From an uncultured Paracoccaceae bacterium (lineage in GTDB: Bacteria > Pseudomonadota > Alphaproteobacteria > Rhodobacterales > Rhodobacteraceae): 64,000 nucleotides of DNA. The DNA is taken from the NCBI GenBank assembly GCA_947501355.1, contig CANMVA010000001.1, forward strand, positions 496,001 to 560,000. Reading direction: 5' to 3'. Under the pieces are notes generated by a model. The model was not told the origin of the DNA. It searched no databases and saw nothing but the letters and a program-made list of their open reading frames with translations. Within the stretch, counting starts at the first letter, position 1. Every line of letters starts with the position of its first letter. This document shows positions 52,899 through 61,909 of the stretch, piece after piece. The translations under genes were made by a program, and so were the position numbers.

Positions 52899-54445
52899 TC
52901 AAGTTCTTCCCCAACGGCAAAGGCGCAGGTGCGGGGCCGGTCGGCTATCTCGTGGCCGGGCGTGTGTTGGCCTATGACAGCAACCGCGACCTGATCCGCG
53001 ATGCCGATGGCCAGCCGATGACCGTCACCCGCGACCCGCTGCCCCAAGTCCTGCGCGGCAACCCCGAGCGCACCGAGGCCCTGATCGATGCTAGCCGCCA
53101 CCAGTGGACCTACCGCGCGGGCGTGATCAGCTTTGCCGACAGCGACAACCCGACCGAGGACCAGCAGACGAAGGTCATGGACGGGTTCGAGCGGCTGGCC
53201 TTCGCGGGGCTGGACCCTGAGCAATATGAGGTGCTCTGGGTCCGCCATCGCCACGAAGGCCGCGTCGAGCTTCACTTCTGCACGCCGCGCCTGGAGCTGA
53301 CGACGGGCAAGAGCCTCAACATTGTGCCGCCCGGCTATCAGGATGCTTATGACAGCTTGCGGGATGTCATGAACCAGCGCCACGACTGGGCCGATCCGAT
53401 GGATGTGGAGCGCATTAAGGACGTCCGCGACACCAGTGAGGCCCCAACGCGTGCCCAGGGCCGGGCCGAGCTGCACGCGTGGATACTAGACCAGATCGAC
53501 ATGGGCCTGATCACGGACCGGGCGACAATGATCGACGCGCTCACCGACGCGGGCTTCGACCTGCCGCGCACCGGCAAGGCCTACATCACCGCCCGCGATC
53601 CCGACACCGGTGAACGCTGGCGGCTGAAAGGAGAGATTTTCCATGAAGACTGGCAAGCCGACCCGGCTTACCGAGAAACTGAACGCGGAGCTCGACACGA
53701 TCCGGGCCGAACACGTCGCCTCGATCTCGTCCCAGCTCAAGAGCTTCAGGATCGATTTGAAGAACATTGTGGGCGCCGCGCAGCATACCATCGCGAGCGA
53801 TACGCGCCGCTTTCAGAGCGAGACAGCGAGCCTGTTCGAGACGCGGCTGAGATCGATCCGCCTCTGGCTGACGATCTCGCCCTGGCTGATCGCGGCGATG
53901 GTGCTGACGGGGATCGCCTTGATGATGGCCGCGAGCTTCTACTGGACGGTGCATCTGACGCGCTCGGAGTTGACGGAGATGGGTCTGACACGGATCGAGC
54001 GGACCGAGGGGACATGGCTGATCCTGGACCCATCGAAGACGCGGCTCAGGACCTGCACGATGGGCGAGCGGCGCGTGACCTGCATACGGATCGAGGAGGA
54101 CTAGATGACCCAACTGACAGCCTTGGAACGCGACTTGCTCGCCTGCGTCGAGCGGTTGGTGACGGCCTCAGAGGCCTACGGGAAGGATTTGACCGCCTTG
54201 GAGGCACGCTCGACCGGCAGGATCGAGACGGAACTGGCTGGATTGAAAGACTGCGTGACCTTGCTCATTCGTTCACAAGCCGCATCCATGAAGGCCTTGA
54301 GCGGATTGCTGAAAGACGAGGCGAGCTACAAGACGCTGGACGAGAACTTGCAGCAGAGCTTGACCTTAGCGAAAGCCGCCGCAGAGAGATTGAGGGACCG
54401 CTAGACAGCCAAGAGGCGCATGCTGAGCGGGGGTTGCGGCACTAG
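52892..54445 (+). CDS. mobA: MobA relaxase (ColE1-like MOBP type)
   Basis: 517 residues from a GTG. The N-terminal nicking domain includes VGYLVAG and a metal-site region RHRHEGRVELHF, close to the H-E-N motif of ColE1 MbeA but with His at the third place. The C-terminal third is Asp/Arg-rich and disordered, where two other genes are read in another frame. It nicks oriT and pilots the strand; a helper conjugation system is needed. Confidence 0.87.
   Translation: MLIKFFPNGKGAGAGPVGYLVAGRVLAYDSNRDLIRDADGQPMTVTRDPLPQVLRGNPERTEALIDASRHQWTYRAGVISFADSDNPTEDQQTKVMDGFERLAFAGLDPEQYEVLWVRHRHEGRVELHFCTPRLELTTGKSLNIVPPGYQDAYDSLRDVMNQRHDWADPMDVERIKDVRDTSEAPTRAQGRAELHAWILDQIDMGLITDRATMIDALTDAGFDLPRTGKAYITARDPDTGERWRLKGEIFHEDWQADPAYRETERGARHDPGRTRRLDLVPAQELQDRFEEHCGRRAAYHRERYAPLSERDSEPVRDAAEIDPPLADDLALADRGDGADGDRLDDGRELLLDGASDALGVDGDGSDTDRADRGDMADPGPIEDAAQDLHDGRAARDLHTDRGGLDDPTDSLGTRLARLRRAVGDGLRGLREGFDRLGGTLDRQDRDGTGWIERLRDLAHSFTSRIHEGLERIAERRGELQDAGRELAAELDLSESRRREIEGPLDSQEAHAERGLRH
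53643..54104 (+). CDS. mobB: MobB-like membrane protein nested in mobA
   Basis: 153 residues in a different frame from mobA. GGAGAG ribosome site; coiled-coil-like N-terminal half (KLNAELDTIRAEHVASISSQ), then one membrane helix near residues 78-105 (WLTISPWLIAAMVLTGIAL), then a short soluble end. Position and build match MbeB/MobB of ColE1-type plasmids, which stabilise the relaxosome and contact the membrane. Confidence 0.82.
   Translation: MKTGKPTRLTEKLNAELDTIRAEHVASISSQLKSFRIDLKNIVGAAQHTIASDTRRFQSETASLFETRLRSIRLWLTISPWLIAAMVLTGIALMMAASFYWTVHLTRSELTEMGLTRIERTEGTWLILDPSKTRLRTCTMGERRVTCIRIEED
54105..54404 (+). CDS. mobD: MobD-like protein nested in mobA
   Basis: 99 residues starting directly after the mobB stop (TAGATG) with GAGGAGG upstream. 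All-helical (LTALERDLLACVERLVTASE), like MbeD/MobD of ColE1. Entirely inside mobA in another frame. Confidence 0.78.
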   Translation: MTQLTALERDLLACVERLVTASEAYGKDLTALEARSTGRIETELAGLKDCVTLLIRSQAASMKALSGLLKDEASYKTLDENLQQSLTLAKAAAERLRDR

Positions 54446-54552
54446 AGCAATCCGCGGCGACAAAAAGGGGCTATTTGAAGCCGGTTTTGAATGCTGATTT
54501 CCATAACAAGGCCTTGGTCACGATGGATGCTTTGGTTGCGTTCTGCCACAGT

Positions 54553-56311
54553 TCAATCGCTACCTGAAAAGAGTAAGTTCTCAATTTGTAGATCACCAAC
54601 CAACGAGTTTTTTTCTAGTCTATCCAGTAGACTAGAAAAATTCTGCCGATCTTGACATAGGGCAGCAATAAGTTCCGGGGAAGAAACCACGGTATCGCCG
54701 ATGCTTTCAAATGAGCCATCATAGCTCCGCACAAAATCTGTACTCATTTGAGCAATAACTTGAATATCATCCATGTTAGGCGAAAAATCATAGAGATTGC
54801 GGATGATCTTGGACGTCAAGTCCGTTTCACAGAACATGTGGTACCCATCAAAGTCGCCGGAAGGCTGATCACTCAGCATGGGCATGCGCTTCAGGATATT
54901 TCGGAGCCTATCAATAATCGCAATGCTCTCTATTTTCTGGCTATCAATTTCAAGGGAGATCGCAAGCGCAGCGTCTGTTTCCTGCCTGTCCCAAATCGTA
55001 TCTAGTATTTTCTTCGCATTTCTTGTTGATGTTGAGCAAATAAATCTCGCTGCAAAATACTCTTGAAACAATCTGTGTATGAACCGGTAATTGCGACCAT
55101 CTTTTACCATCAAGCTTGTAGAGATGGTAAGATCCTTAACGAAATCACTCGTCTTTACTTCATTTGAGGTGATGGCGTTTGCTCTTTGAAGGTACGCCTC
55201 AATCTGATCTTGAGTGAAGTCGAAGCTTTGCTCAAGATAACTGCACATCGAAAACGCGCACAGCAGCTTAATAAACTCAGATCTTGTCAGACCCGTATAC
55301 CTATTTCGTTCATACCCCTGTTTCTTAGAATCGTGACGTTGCCAAACTGCGTTGAAAGCATCTTCGAAAAACTCTTGGGTACTATTGGATATTCGTCCCA
55401 CGTCTGAAAACGTCAGCACCATTATGACTGCTAGAAGTGGTACCTGGAGAAACGTGGTGTGTGACTCAAATAGGGTCTCTTCAACGAGGCTTGAGAACTG
55501 ATCCTTTGTATCTTTTGCAAACGGCAGGTTATTGATCAGCCGCAACAACCTGTCTTTGCTGAGATAGTCTAGTTCGTGGTTTTCGAACTCTGACCATGCA
55601 TCAAGCCGATCCATGGGTCGACTAGTAGCAATTAAGGGGCATTTGGGGTACTTAGCGGCAAACTCGGTCAGTTCGTGCTCGTAGTGCTCTTCAATCACCT
55701 TTTTTAGTTCGTCAAAGCCGTCAAAGAGTAGCAGAAACAGTCCACTCTCGAGACCAATCTATTACTTGATCATGTGTCGGCCCCGATCCATAGCGATTCA
55801 ATTCATTGGTCAGTGCATCAACCAAGTTGGTAAGTTTGATCCTATTTAGGTCTCGTAACTCAAGAAAGACTGGTATGTACTCGCTTTGCTCATTGATAGC
55901 CCGAAGAAAAATCGACTTCAGAAATAGACTTTTTCCGATACCCGCTGGTCCGGTTACAACGGAAGCGGGGTGATCGCGAAAGGATGTCGGGTCCCTTCGT
56001 GTTAACAGCCTGTCGAAGTACTGTTGCTCAGAAAAGACTTCTCGTGGGGCGACAATCACCGAATCCACGTAAATGTTCCCGATTTTGACGCTATCTGCGG
56101 AGAGAATGGAGCTCTTGACGTTCTCGCAGAAGACTTTTCTTCGGTTGAGGTAGGTCTCGAAACCTACCCCTATTTTGTTCCGGTACTTTCCTATCCGCCT
56201 TCGAACGCTGTCTTCTGCTGATTTTATGATCCGATTAACCGCGTTATCAACGACACCGGTCACAATTTTCCGTTCATCAATATGGTCAGGGGTCTCCTCG
56301 TCACTGGGCAT
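54553..56311 (-). pseudogene. NACHT-domain NTPase with frameshift (STAND defence protein)
   Basis: Two adjoining minus frames form one protein of about 585 residues. The first (56311-55721) has an N-terminal helical part and Walker A GPAGIGKSLFLKSIF. Around 55745-55759 the frame shifts by one base; in the other frame Walker B follows (LFLLLFDGFDEL), then the winged-helix/C-terminal part with NYRFIHRLFQEYFAARF. Removing one base restores the chain. NACHT NTPases are phage sensors. This is either a real disabling mutation or a sequencing error. AT content is well above the mob genes. Confidence 0.8.
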
Positions 56312-56405
56312 CTGTTAAATCCTCGATACATAATGAAAATGTGCAGAATGAAGATAGCTGGAGGCTTGAAATTTTAGTTGGCGTGCCATGAGCTTTCTTT
56401 CAACA

Positions 56406-56696
56406 TTAAGCGGCAAAGAGGGGATCAATGTCCGATACGTCAATTTCCTTGGCCGCCAGCGCCATGTCATAGTTTGTTTGCAAATTCACCCAGTAAGCCG
56501 GAGTCGTACTGAACACACGGGCAAGGCGTAGCGCCGTGTCAGGTGTGATCCCAGTCGTGCCCTTTATCAAACGCTCGATCCGCGTCCGAGGCACGCCCAG
56601 ACGCCGCGCAAACGCGATGGCCCCCATCTCCAGGGGATCAAGGTAAAGCTCTTTCAGGACTTCACCGGGGTGCATTGGGTCTTCAAGCAAGCTCAT
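56406..56696 (-). CDS. higA: HigA-type antitoxin
   Basis: 96 residues: MHPGEVLKELYLDPL and the XRE helix-turn-helix FARRLGVPRTRIERLIKG..ITPDTALRLARVF. Neutralises the upstream toxin and represses the operon. Toxin-first order is normal for higBA. Confidence 0.92.
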   Translation of the reverse strand: MSLLEDPMHPGEVLKELYLDPLEMGAIAFARRLGVPRTRIERLIKGTTGITPDTALRLARVFSTTPAYWVNLQTNYDMALAAKEIDVSDIDPLFAA

Positions 56697-56708
56697 CAGC
56701 GTATCCTC

Positions 56709-56990
56709 TCAATGGTAGTCCACAATCTCGACATCGGCGGGGCCGTTCGGCGTCCAGACAAAGCAGATACGCCATTGCCCGTTGATCCGCACAGAGTGTT
56801 GCCCGACCCGGTCCCCTTTCAGTTCTTCCAGATGGTTGCCAGGCGGGAACCGCAAATCCTCAACAACCACCGCAGCATCCAGTACCGAAAGCATCGCCCG
56901 CGTGCGTTTCACCAAGTCACCTGGGAAGCCTTTGCCGTATTTGCCTTTAACAGCGCTGGCGGCGAGTTTGCCCTTGGTACTTTGAATCAT
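56709..56990 (-). CDS. higB: HigB/RelE-type mRNA-interferase toxin
   Basis: 93 residues: a RelE-fold toxin with LRFPPGNHLEELKGDRVGQH and WRICFVW, as in HigB. It cuts mRNA on ribosomes. 12 bp before higA; the module stabilises the element. Confidence 0.9.
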   Translation of the reverse strand: MIQSTKGKLAASAVKGKYGKGFPGDLVKRTRAMLSVLDAAVVVEDLRFPPGNHLEELKGDRVGQHSVRINGQWRICFVWTPNGPADVEIVDYH

Positions 56991-57005
56991 GAGGGGTGCG
57001 TATCA

Positions 57006-57015
57006 TATCGCGATA
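57006..57015. promoter_or_regulatory. Palindrome upstream of higB, possible HigA operator
   Basis: TATCGCGATA, perfect 10-bp palindrome 16 bp before the higB start, next to two GATACAT repeats. Typical place for autorepression. Confidence 0.4.
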
Positions 57016-57173
57016 CATGTGTCAATGTGTGATACATAGCTCAATAAATGAACGCTAACAAAGAGACGCAACACCCAATACAATGTTTCGCAGCATGCTC
57101 TCTTGCAAGGCTGAGGGGCAACCGTGCAAGCAAATTTTTGTTAAATATAAATGCCTTAGCTGACTATCATGTC

Positions 57174-57329
57174 CTAAGCAGAGAGAAGCTTACCTCGTGT
57201 ATACTCTCTTGAAGCTTCCGACTGACGCTCAGCCATCCGTTCGAACTCTGCTCGTTCTTTGTCCAGATCGCGGGCCAGAGCATCCTCGTTTGGTTCATGC
57301 TGAGGTTGTTGCTGCTTTTCTTGATCCAT
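57174..57329 (-). CDS. Small charged protein, 51 aa
   Basis: GGGAGCAGACACT leader then ATG. MDQEKQQQPQHEPNEDALAR followed by a Glu/Arg-rich helix and YTRGKLLSA. Divergent from the avcD gene. No family known; it is placed where an antitoxin or leader would be, but no evidence supports that. Confidence 0.5.
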   Translation of the reverse strand: MDQEKQQQPQHEPNEDALARDLDKERAEFERMAERQSEASREYTRGKLLSA

Positions 57330-57448
57330 AGTGTCTGCTCCCTGTTGTGATTCTATTGTGAATCACTTTCAGTGATGGATCAATGCTTGCCTTGACGTTG
57401 GTTAAGGATGGACCGACACTCGTGCTCCGGTTGTTAAAGGAGTGCTGA

Positions 57449-58969
57449 ATGAGTAACCGCGTCGAACTGGTGTTTGGGTTGGTTGGTCCAATTGGATGTC
57501 CAATCCATCAAGCACGTGACATTCTGGCTTCGACGATCAAGAAATTGGACTACACTCCAGTGACAGTGTCGCTCAGCGCAGAGATGGACAGGCTCTTGCA
57601 GGCGAAAGGAAGCGTAGTCAAGGGGGGCTCCGAGTCCGTACTTGAGGAAAAGATTCTCAAAGGAAACAAGCTTCGAGAAGCGTTCAATAACAACGGAGTC
57701 CTTGCCGCTGAAGCTATCAGACAGATCGTTGATTTTCGAAAGGACTTTGCAAGAAATCAAGGAGAAACGGATGATGAGAAAATAGACGAGCGAGCGCTCA
57801 TCCCACTCGACGAACATGCATTCATCATTGACCAACTAAAGCGACCTGAAGAAGTCGAACTGCTCATCAAGGTTTTTGGAAAGCGCTTTGTTCAAGTTTC
57901 TGTCGTTTCTTCGCTAGAGCAACGCAGACAGTCTTTGGTAGCTCGGCTGCGTAGTGAGCAGCATGGTTGGGACAACGCCCGCTGCGAAACCCATGCAGAC
58001 AAGCTGATTGCAACTGATCAAAACGAACGAAGCGACAAACGTGGGCAGCGCATCTCTAAGATTTTTCATCTAGGTGACGTTTTTTTTGATGGCGCGTCCG
58101 AGGATTCTCTCGAAAGGTCCAGCCAGCGTTTTTTGAAAGCCTTCTTTGGGCGCAACAATGTCGCACCAACCCGTGATGAATTTGGTAGCTACATGGCAAA
58201 AGCTGCGTCGTTGAGGTCGGTCGATCTTTCAAGACAAGTCGGTGCCGCAATCATGACGCCCGAGGGCGATTTGATCGCTGTCGGCTGCAACGAAGTCCCA
58301 AAATACGGAGGGGGAAACTACTGGGACGAAGATACGAACAAGAAGCGTGACATTGATCTCGGTGGTGAGGCAAATAAGAATGAAATCAATAGGATAATCT
58401 TTGATTTCCTGGGTGTTTTGCAAAAGCAAGGGCTTATTGTTGATGGCCATGATGTCGATAGTATCTTGCAGAATGATGGCCACCGAAAAGCTATAAAGGG
58501 CTCCTTAGTATCTGGTGTGACTGAATATGGTAGAATGGTTCACGCCGAGATGAATGCTCTGTCTGATGCAGCGCGCCTGGGCCGTTCGCTCAAAGGTGCA
58601 TCAATTTTTGTGACTACTTACCCATGTCACAACTGTGCGAAACACCTGATTGCGGCTGGCATCGAGCGGATCGTCTTTGTTGAACCCTATCCCAAAAGCA
58701 AAACTGAAAGTCTATTCCAAGACATCGTAGGCCCCGACGCAGCCGAAAGTGCAAAGGTCAGTATCGAACACTTTTTTGGTATATCGCCAAGACGTTACCG
58801 CGATATCTTTGAAAAGGGCTCTAGGCAAACGACAGAAGGTGAAGTTGTCGATTGGTATAACGGTGAACGAGCGCCAAGACTGGGTAGTATTGAGGTTGGG
58901 GCACCGGCTCGTGTCATCTATGCAGTGCTCGAAAATCTCTACGGTTCAGATATAAAAAGTTCCGCATAG
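57449..58969 (+). CDS. avcD: AvcD-type anti-phage dCTP/dCMP deaminase
   Basis: 506 residues in two parts. The N-terminal P-loop kinase-like domain begins FGLVGPIGCPIHQ; the C-terminal zinc deaminase has HAEMNAL (about 364-370) and PCHNCAKH (about 390-397). This matches the AvcD/deoxycytidylate deaminase family, which drains dCTP during phage infection and is held in check by an antitoxin RNA (AvcI) in Vibrio. No AvcI-like RNA was identified in the 119-bp leader. AT-rich compared with the flanks. Confidence 0.87.
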   Translation: MSNRVELVFGLVGPIGCPIHQARDILASTIKKLDYTPVTVSLSAEMDRLLQAKGSVVKGGSESVLEEKILKGNKLREAFNNNGVLAAEAIRQIVDFRKDFARNQGETDDEKIDERALIPLDEHAFIIDQLKRPEEVELLIKVFGKRFVQVSVVSSLEQRRQSLVARLRSEQHGWDNARCETHADKLIATDQNERSDKRGQRISKIFHLGDVFFDGASEDSLERSSQRFLKAFFGRNNVAPTRDEFGSYMAKAASLRSVDLSRQVGAAIMTPEGDLIAVGCNEVPKYGGGNYWDEDTNKKRDIDLGGEANKNEINRIIFDFLGVLQKQGLIVDGHDVDSILQNDGHRKAIKGSLVSGVTEYGRMVHAEMNALSDAARLGRSLKGASIFVTTYPCHNCAKHLIAAGIERIVFVEPYPKSKTESLFQDIVGPDAAESAKVSIEHFFGISPRRYRDIFEKGSRQTTEGEVVDWYNGERAPRLGSIEVGAPARVIYAVLENLYGSDIKSSA

Positions 58970-59021
58970 CAAGCCTATGCCGAGAAAACTAAATCGCGGT
59001 CTACTCTAGAGTAGAAGCAAC

Positions 59022-59189
59022 TTACTTGTTTGGTTTCTTGCGTACAGTGACGTTTACTTCGCGTGTCATCTTCACGCTCAACAAATCCTTGCGTGAGTTT
59101 GGATCGCGCCGCGAATCCAGAGCGCTCCAAGCCGACGCCTTAATCTCACGTCGCTTGTATGAGCATGGGTTGTTCTTGATCCGCTTCAT
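59022..59189 (-). CDS. Small basic protein, 55 aa
   Basis: MKRIKNNPCSYKRREIKASA and a Lys/Arg-rich end. It starts 4 bp after the kinase stop, so it is probably third in the leftward group: RNase-H-like protein, kinase, this protein. Function unknown; perhaps nucleic-acid binding. Confidence 0.55.
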   Translation of the reverse strand: MKRIKNNPCSYKRREIKASAWSALDSRRDPNSRKDLLSVKMTREVNVTVRKKPNK

Positions 59190-59192
59190 AGA

Positions 59193-60218
59193 CTACCCCT
59201 CGCTCTTTAGAACGCCACGTATTTTTGTTGGGGTCATTGTCGCTTTACAGTGAGCAGTTTTGCGGCGCGATTTCCCATTCTTTGTCGTTAAAAACTCAGT
59301 TGAACCATCCCCTCTTACGGTAAAACTCTTCACTGTTCCATTGTCGTGCCGTTTCCAATGCTTTTCGTCTCCAACGGCCTCATACATCCAGTCAAAGCAA
59401 CTATCGACCTTCGCAAGTTCGTTTGCGACTGCCAAGGCAGAAAGGAATCTGTCGTTTGGATCTGGCTTTAAGCACTGAATAACAACACTTTTCAGCCGGT
59501 TAGGTATATGTTCTGGGAACAGTGATCGGCTTGGATAGGTCCCCTTTTCAAGTGCTCCTACAAAAGCCTTTCGGTCGCCTCCAAACGCATCGAACTGTTC
59601 TCTGACGGAAGCTTCACCACAGCACATCCTATAAAGCGTTAGGCCGAACTGATATATGTCATGCTGCAAGTTGAAAGGTGGTCCAACCACTCTTTCTGGC
59701 GGGGCTATGGGCATATAGAACTGGTCCTGCCAAGCCTCTCCGGCATACATCTGCTTAGCAAGACCAAAATCCGAAATCAAAGCTTCGCCGCGTTCTGACA
59801 GCAGAATGTTGTCAGGTTTGATGTCGAAGTGGATCAAGCCTTTCGAGTGGATGTTGTGTAGACCAGACAAAAGCTGGCACGATATTCTAACAATCTCTCG
59901 AACCGTAAGATTGCGAGACGCCATCAGCGATCCCAACGAACCGTCTTCATAAAATGGTAGCGCGATGTAGACGTATTCGTCATCTTCGCAGGAGTAGAGA
60001 ACTGGAACGACGTTTTGATGTGCAGTCGCATACAAAGCCTTAGCTTCATCAAAATATTCAGCGGCAGAATCCAGCTTTGCTTTTGCGATCCTCTTCATAA
60101 CGATTTCAGCGCCTAGCTGGACATCTTCAACAACATACGTGGTTGAATTCTTACCCTCTTGCCCAATCTCGCGGATTTCGTGCCACTCAACCTCAGCTCT
60201 TTTGTGTGGCTTAAGCAT
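59193..60218 (-). CDS. Serine/threonine protein kinase
   Basis: 341 residues from the ATG that overlaps the upstream gene by 8 bp. Gly-rich loop GQEGKNSTTYVV, catalytic Lys in AEIVMKRI, HFDIKPDNILL (catalytic loop), SDFGLAKQMY and APPERV. The extra C-terminal stretch is short and basic. Soluble, no membrane helix. Placement in a defence-rich element suggests an abortive-infection kinase (Stk-type), but the partner differs from known systems. Confidence 0.87.
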   Translation of the reverse strand: MLKPHKRAEVEWHEIREIGQEGKNSTTYVVEDVQLGAEIVMKRIAKAKLDSAAEYFDEAKALYATAHQNVVPVLYSCEDDEYVYIALPFYEDGSLGSLMASRNLTVREIVRISCQLLSGLHNIHSKGLIHFDIKPDNILLSERGEALISDFGLAKQMYAGEAWQDQFYMPIAPPERVVGPPFNLQHDIYQFGLTLYRMCCGEASVREQFDAFGGDRKAFVGALEKGTYPSRSLFPEHIPNRLKSVVIQCLKPDPNDRFLSALAVANELAKVDSCFDWMYEAVGDEKHWKRHDNGTVKSFTVRGDGSTEFLTTKNGKSRRKTAHCKATMTPTKIRGVLKSEG

Positions 60219-60669
60219 TTTGTTCAGCTCCAAGTGCACACAAGACGGCTTCTCTTTCTTCTTTGGACATATTCTCCCAGTCATCAACATCGAAGGCGAC
60301 GTCACCATCAATCATCGGTTTCAGGTCTGTTCGAGTTCGGCCCAAACGCGATGCAATTGAGGAGATATGACCGACATAGTAGCCCTTAAGCGGGCTGCTC
60401 GCAAAGGCCTCGATGATCACTCCTTCAATCTGAAGCCTCTGGATGTTCATACGTTGTGAATTTGGTTCAGTGGCTCGGATGCCAGCCTGCTGGACATCGT
60501 ATTCACGGATTATGTCCAGAAAGTTGCTCCGGACGTACTTGAGCGCATCGGGTGTATCAAAGGCCAATGGCACAACTATCTCATCAAGGTTCACGATACT
60601 ACCGTCAGCCGTGTCAACTACAGCGTAGACCACGCTAGAGGGCCGGGCCCGGATGCCGATCGTCATCAT
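60211..60669 (-). CDS. RuvC/RNase-H-like hypothetical protein, 152 aa
   Basis: MTIGIRARPSSVVYAVVDT..GSIVNLDE resembles the first strands of RuvC-like resolvase folds; QQAGIRATEPNSQRMNIQRLQIEGVIIEAF and YYVGHISSIASRLG continue the pattern. The first acidic catalytic residue is not obvious. Overlaps the kinase start by 8 bp, so it is the first gene of a tightly coupled pair. Confidence 0.6.
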   Translation of the reverse strand: MMTIGIRARPSSVVYAVVDTADGSIVNLDEIVVPLAFDTPDALKYVRSNFLDIIREYDVQQAGIRATEPNSQRMNIQRLQIEGVIIEAFASSPLKGYYVGHISSIASRLGRTRTDLKPMIDGDVAFDVDDWENMSKEEREAVLCALGAEQNA

Positions 60670-60775
60670 TTTACTTCACCCTTGAGCGGAACATAAAGTG
60701 AACATATGCGCTGCTGCTATAATTGGCAACCTAACCGTGTTCGTACTGTAGTACAGTGAACACTGGCCTCTTGCT

Positions 60776-61072
60776 TCACCCGCCAATCAGGCGAGCCAAC
60801 CTGCGATCTGCAAAACGCAGGGTCAAAACTGATCCAGTCAGAACAGGCACAAGTAGACCGGCAGTGGCTGCTACCAGAACGAAGGCTCCGGAAGCCTACG
60901 AAAATTCATCAGTTTGAGCGAATAAATTTAGGCGCAGAAATCCGGCCAAGTACAACGCGCTGGCTCCTAGCAGAGCCAGGTGAACGACCTCCAAAGGTTC
61001 GATCATATTGCGGCGCGCGCGTTCCAGTGCTGCACAGCGAAGTTTCTTCCATTGGTCGCTTGGTTTTTGCAT
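60776..61072 (-). pseudogene. Two-helix membrane protein interrupted by TAG
   Basis: The frame reads MQKPSDQWKKLRCAALERAR, a membrane helix (VVHLALLGASALYLAGFL), then TAG at 60896-60898, and continues in frame with a second helix (AFVLVAATAGLLVPVLTGSVL) to TGA. Without the stop it would be a 98-residue two-span protein. It starts 4 bp after the XRE stop. The nonsense codon may be real, read through, or a sequence error. Confidence 0.55.
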
Positions 61073-61076
61073 TTGC

Positions 61077-61499
61077 TTAATCCCTTACGAGTTCGATCCA
61101 TGTATGAACGTCATCATCCGTTACTTCCCGTCCCTCGACATGCGACTGGTACCAACGCGCGACTATGGCTCCGCGCTTTTCACTTTTGATTTTGATGTTT
61201 TCCGCGTTCAGGTGCTGATCGAGCGAGGTCTCAATGTCTTTCAAAGCATTGAAATCGTGGCCTGCACGTATCGCTTTCGTGCCCAACAACAACCAGGGCA
61301 CATCGACATCGAATTGCTCACCGAACGTCACCAAAGCTTCCACCGGAATGCCGCGCTGGCCCTTCTCGTAGCTGTGATATGCCCGTGGCGAGACACCAAG
61401 CGCTTCAGCCATCGCAGCTTGAGACAGTCCTGCTTCGTTGCGCGCAATGGTTAGGCGCGCACCCATCGAAGCAAACAGTTCAGCGTCTTTCCGCGCCAT
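61077..61499 (-). CDS. XRE-family repressor
   Basis: 140 residues from MARKDAELFASMG (the frame is open to 61613). Helix-turn-helix ARLTIARNEAGLSQAAMAEALGVSPRAYHSYEKG, then a helical tail. Divergent from the excisionase/integrase pair, and so probably the element's excision/integration repressor. Confidence 0.85.
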   Translation of the reverse strand: MARKDAELFASMGARLTIARNEAGLSQAAMAEALGVSPRAYHSYEKGQRGIPVEALVTFGEQFDVDVPWLLLGTKAIRAGHDFNALKDIETSLDQHLNAENIKIKSEKRGAIVARWYQSHVEGREVTDDDVHTWIELVRD

Positions 61500-61654
61500 T
61501 CGCAGTTTCCATTTGACGAGATCGTAATTTTTCACGAACATTGCAAAAAATGACGAACTATTCCGGTTATTCCCATCTGACCACGTCATATGGTGCTTAA
61601 CAAGCGATTCCATGCAGCGTGCAGTTTCAACTCAAGCGGACAAGGACGACTGAA

Positions 61655-61909
61655 ATGGCAGAGACCGACAAATCAGACAGCTCTCAAATCCTAGGGCTTG
61701 GCAAGACACCCGCCCAATGGGTTGATGTCATGTCCGGCATGGGCATCGACATCTCCGAGCGCACGCTGCGGGAGCGGGCCAACGACACCGGCGCATTCTA
61801 CCGCCTTGGGCGAACTATGCTCATCACACCCGCTCAGATCGACAAGATTTTTGAAGGAGGCCAGGCATGCCGCTCCAAATCTACAAGAGGGTCGCTTCTA
61901 CTGGGCTAA
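61655..61909 (+). CDS. Excisionase-like small DNA-binding protein
   Basis: 84 residues; AQWVDVMSGMGIDISERTLRERANDTGAFYRLGRTMLI looks like a MerR/Xis-type winged helix. Overlaps the integrase start by 43 bp. Likely recombination directionality factor. Confidence 0.65.
   Translation: MAETDKSDSSQILGLGKTPAQWVDVMSGMGIDISERTLRERANDTGAFYRLGRTMLITPAQIDKIFEGGQACRSKSTRGSLLLG

Noticed and set aside
53746-54033. 95-codon minus frame in the mobA/mobB overlap
   Set aside because: Ser/Arg-only composition, an artefact of GC-rich overlapping plus-strand genes.
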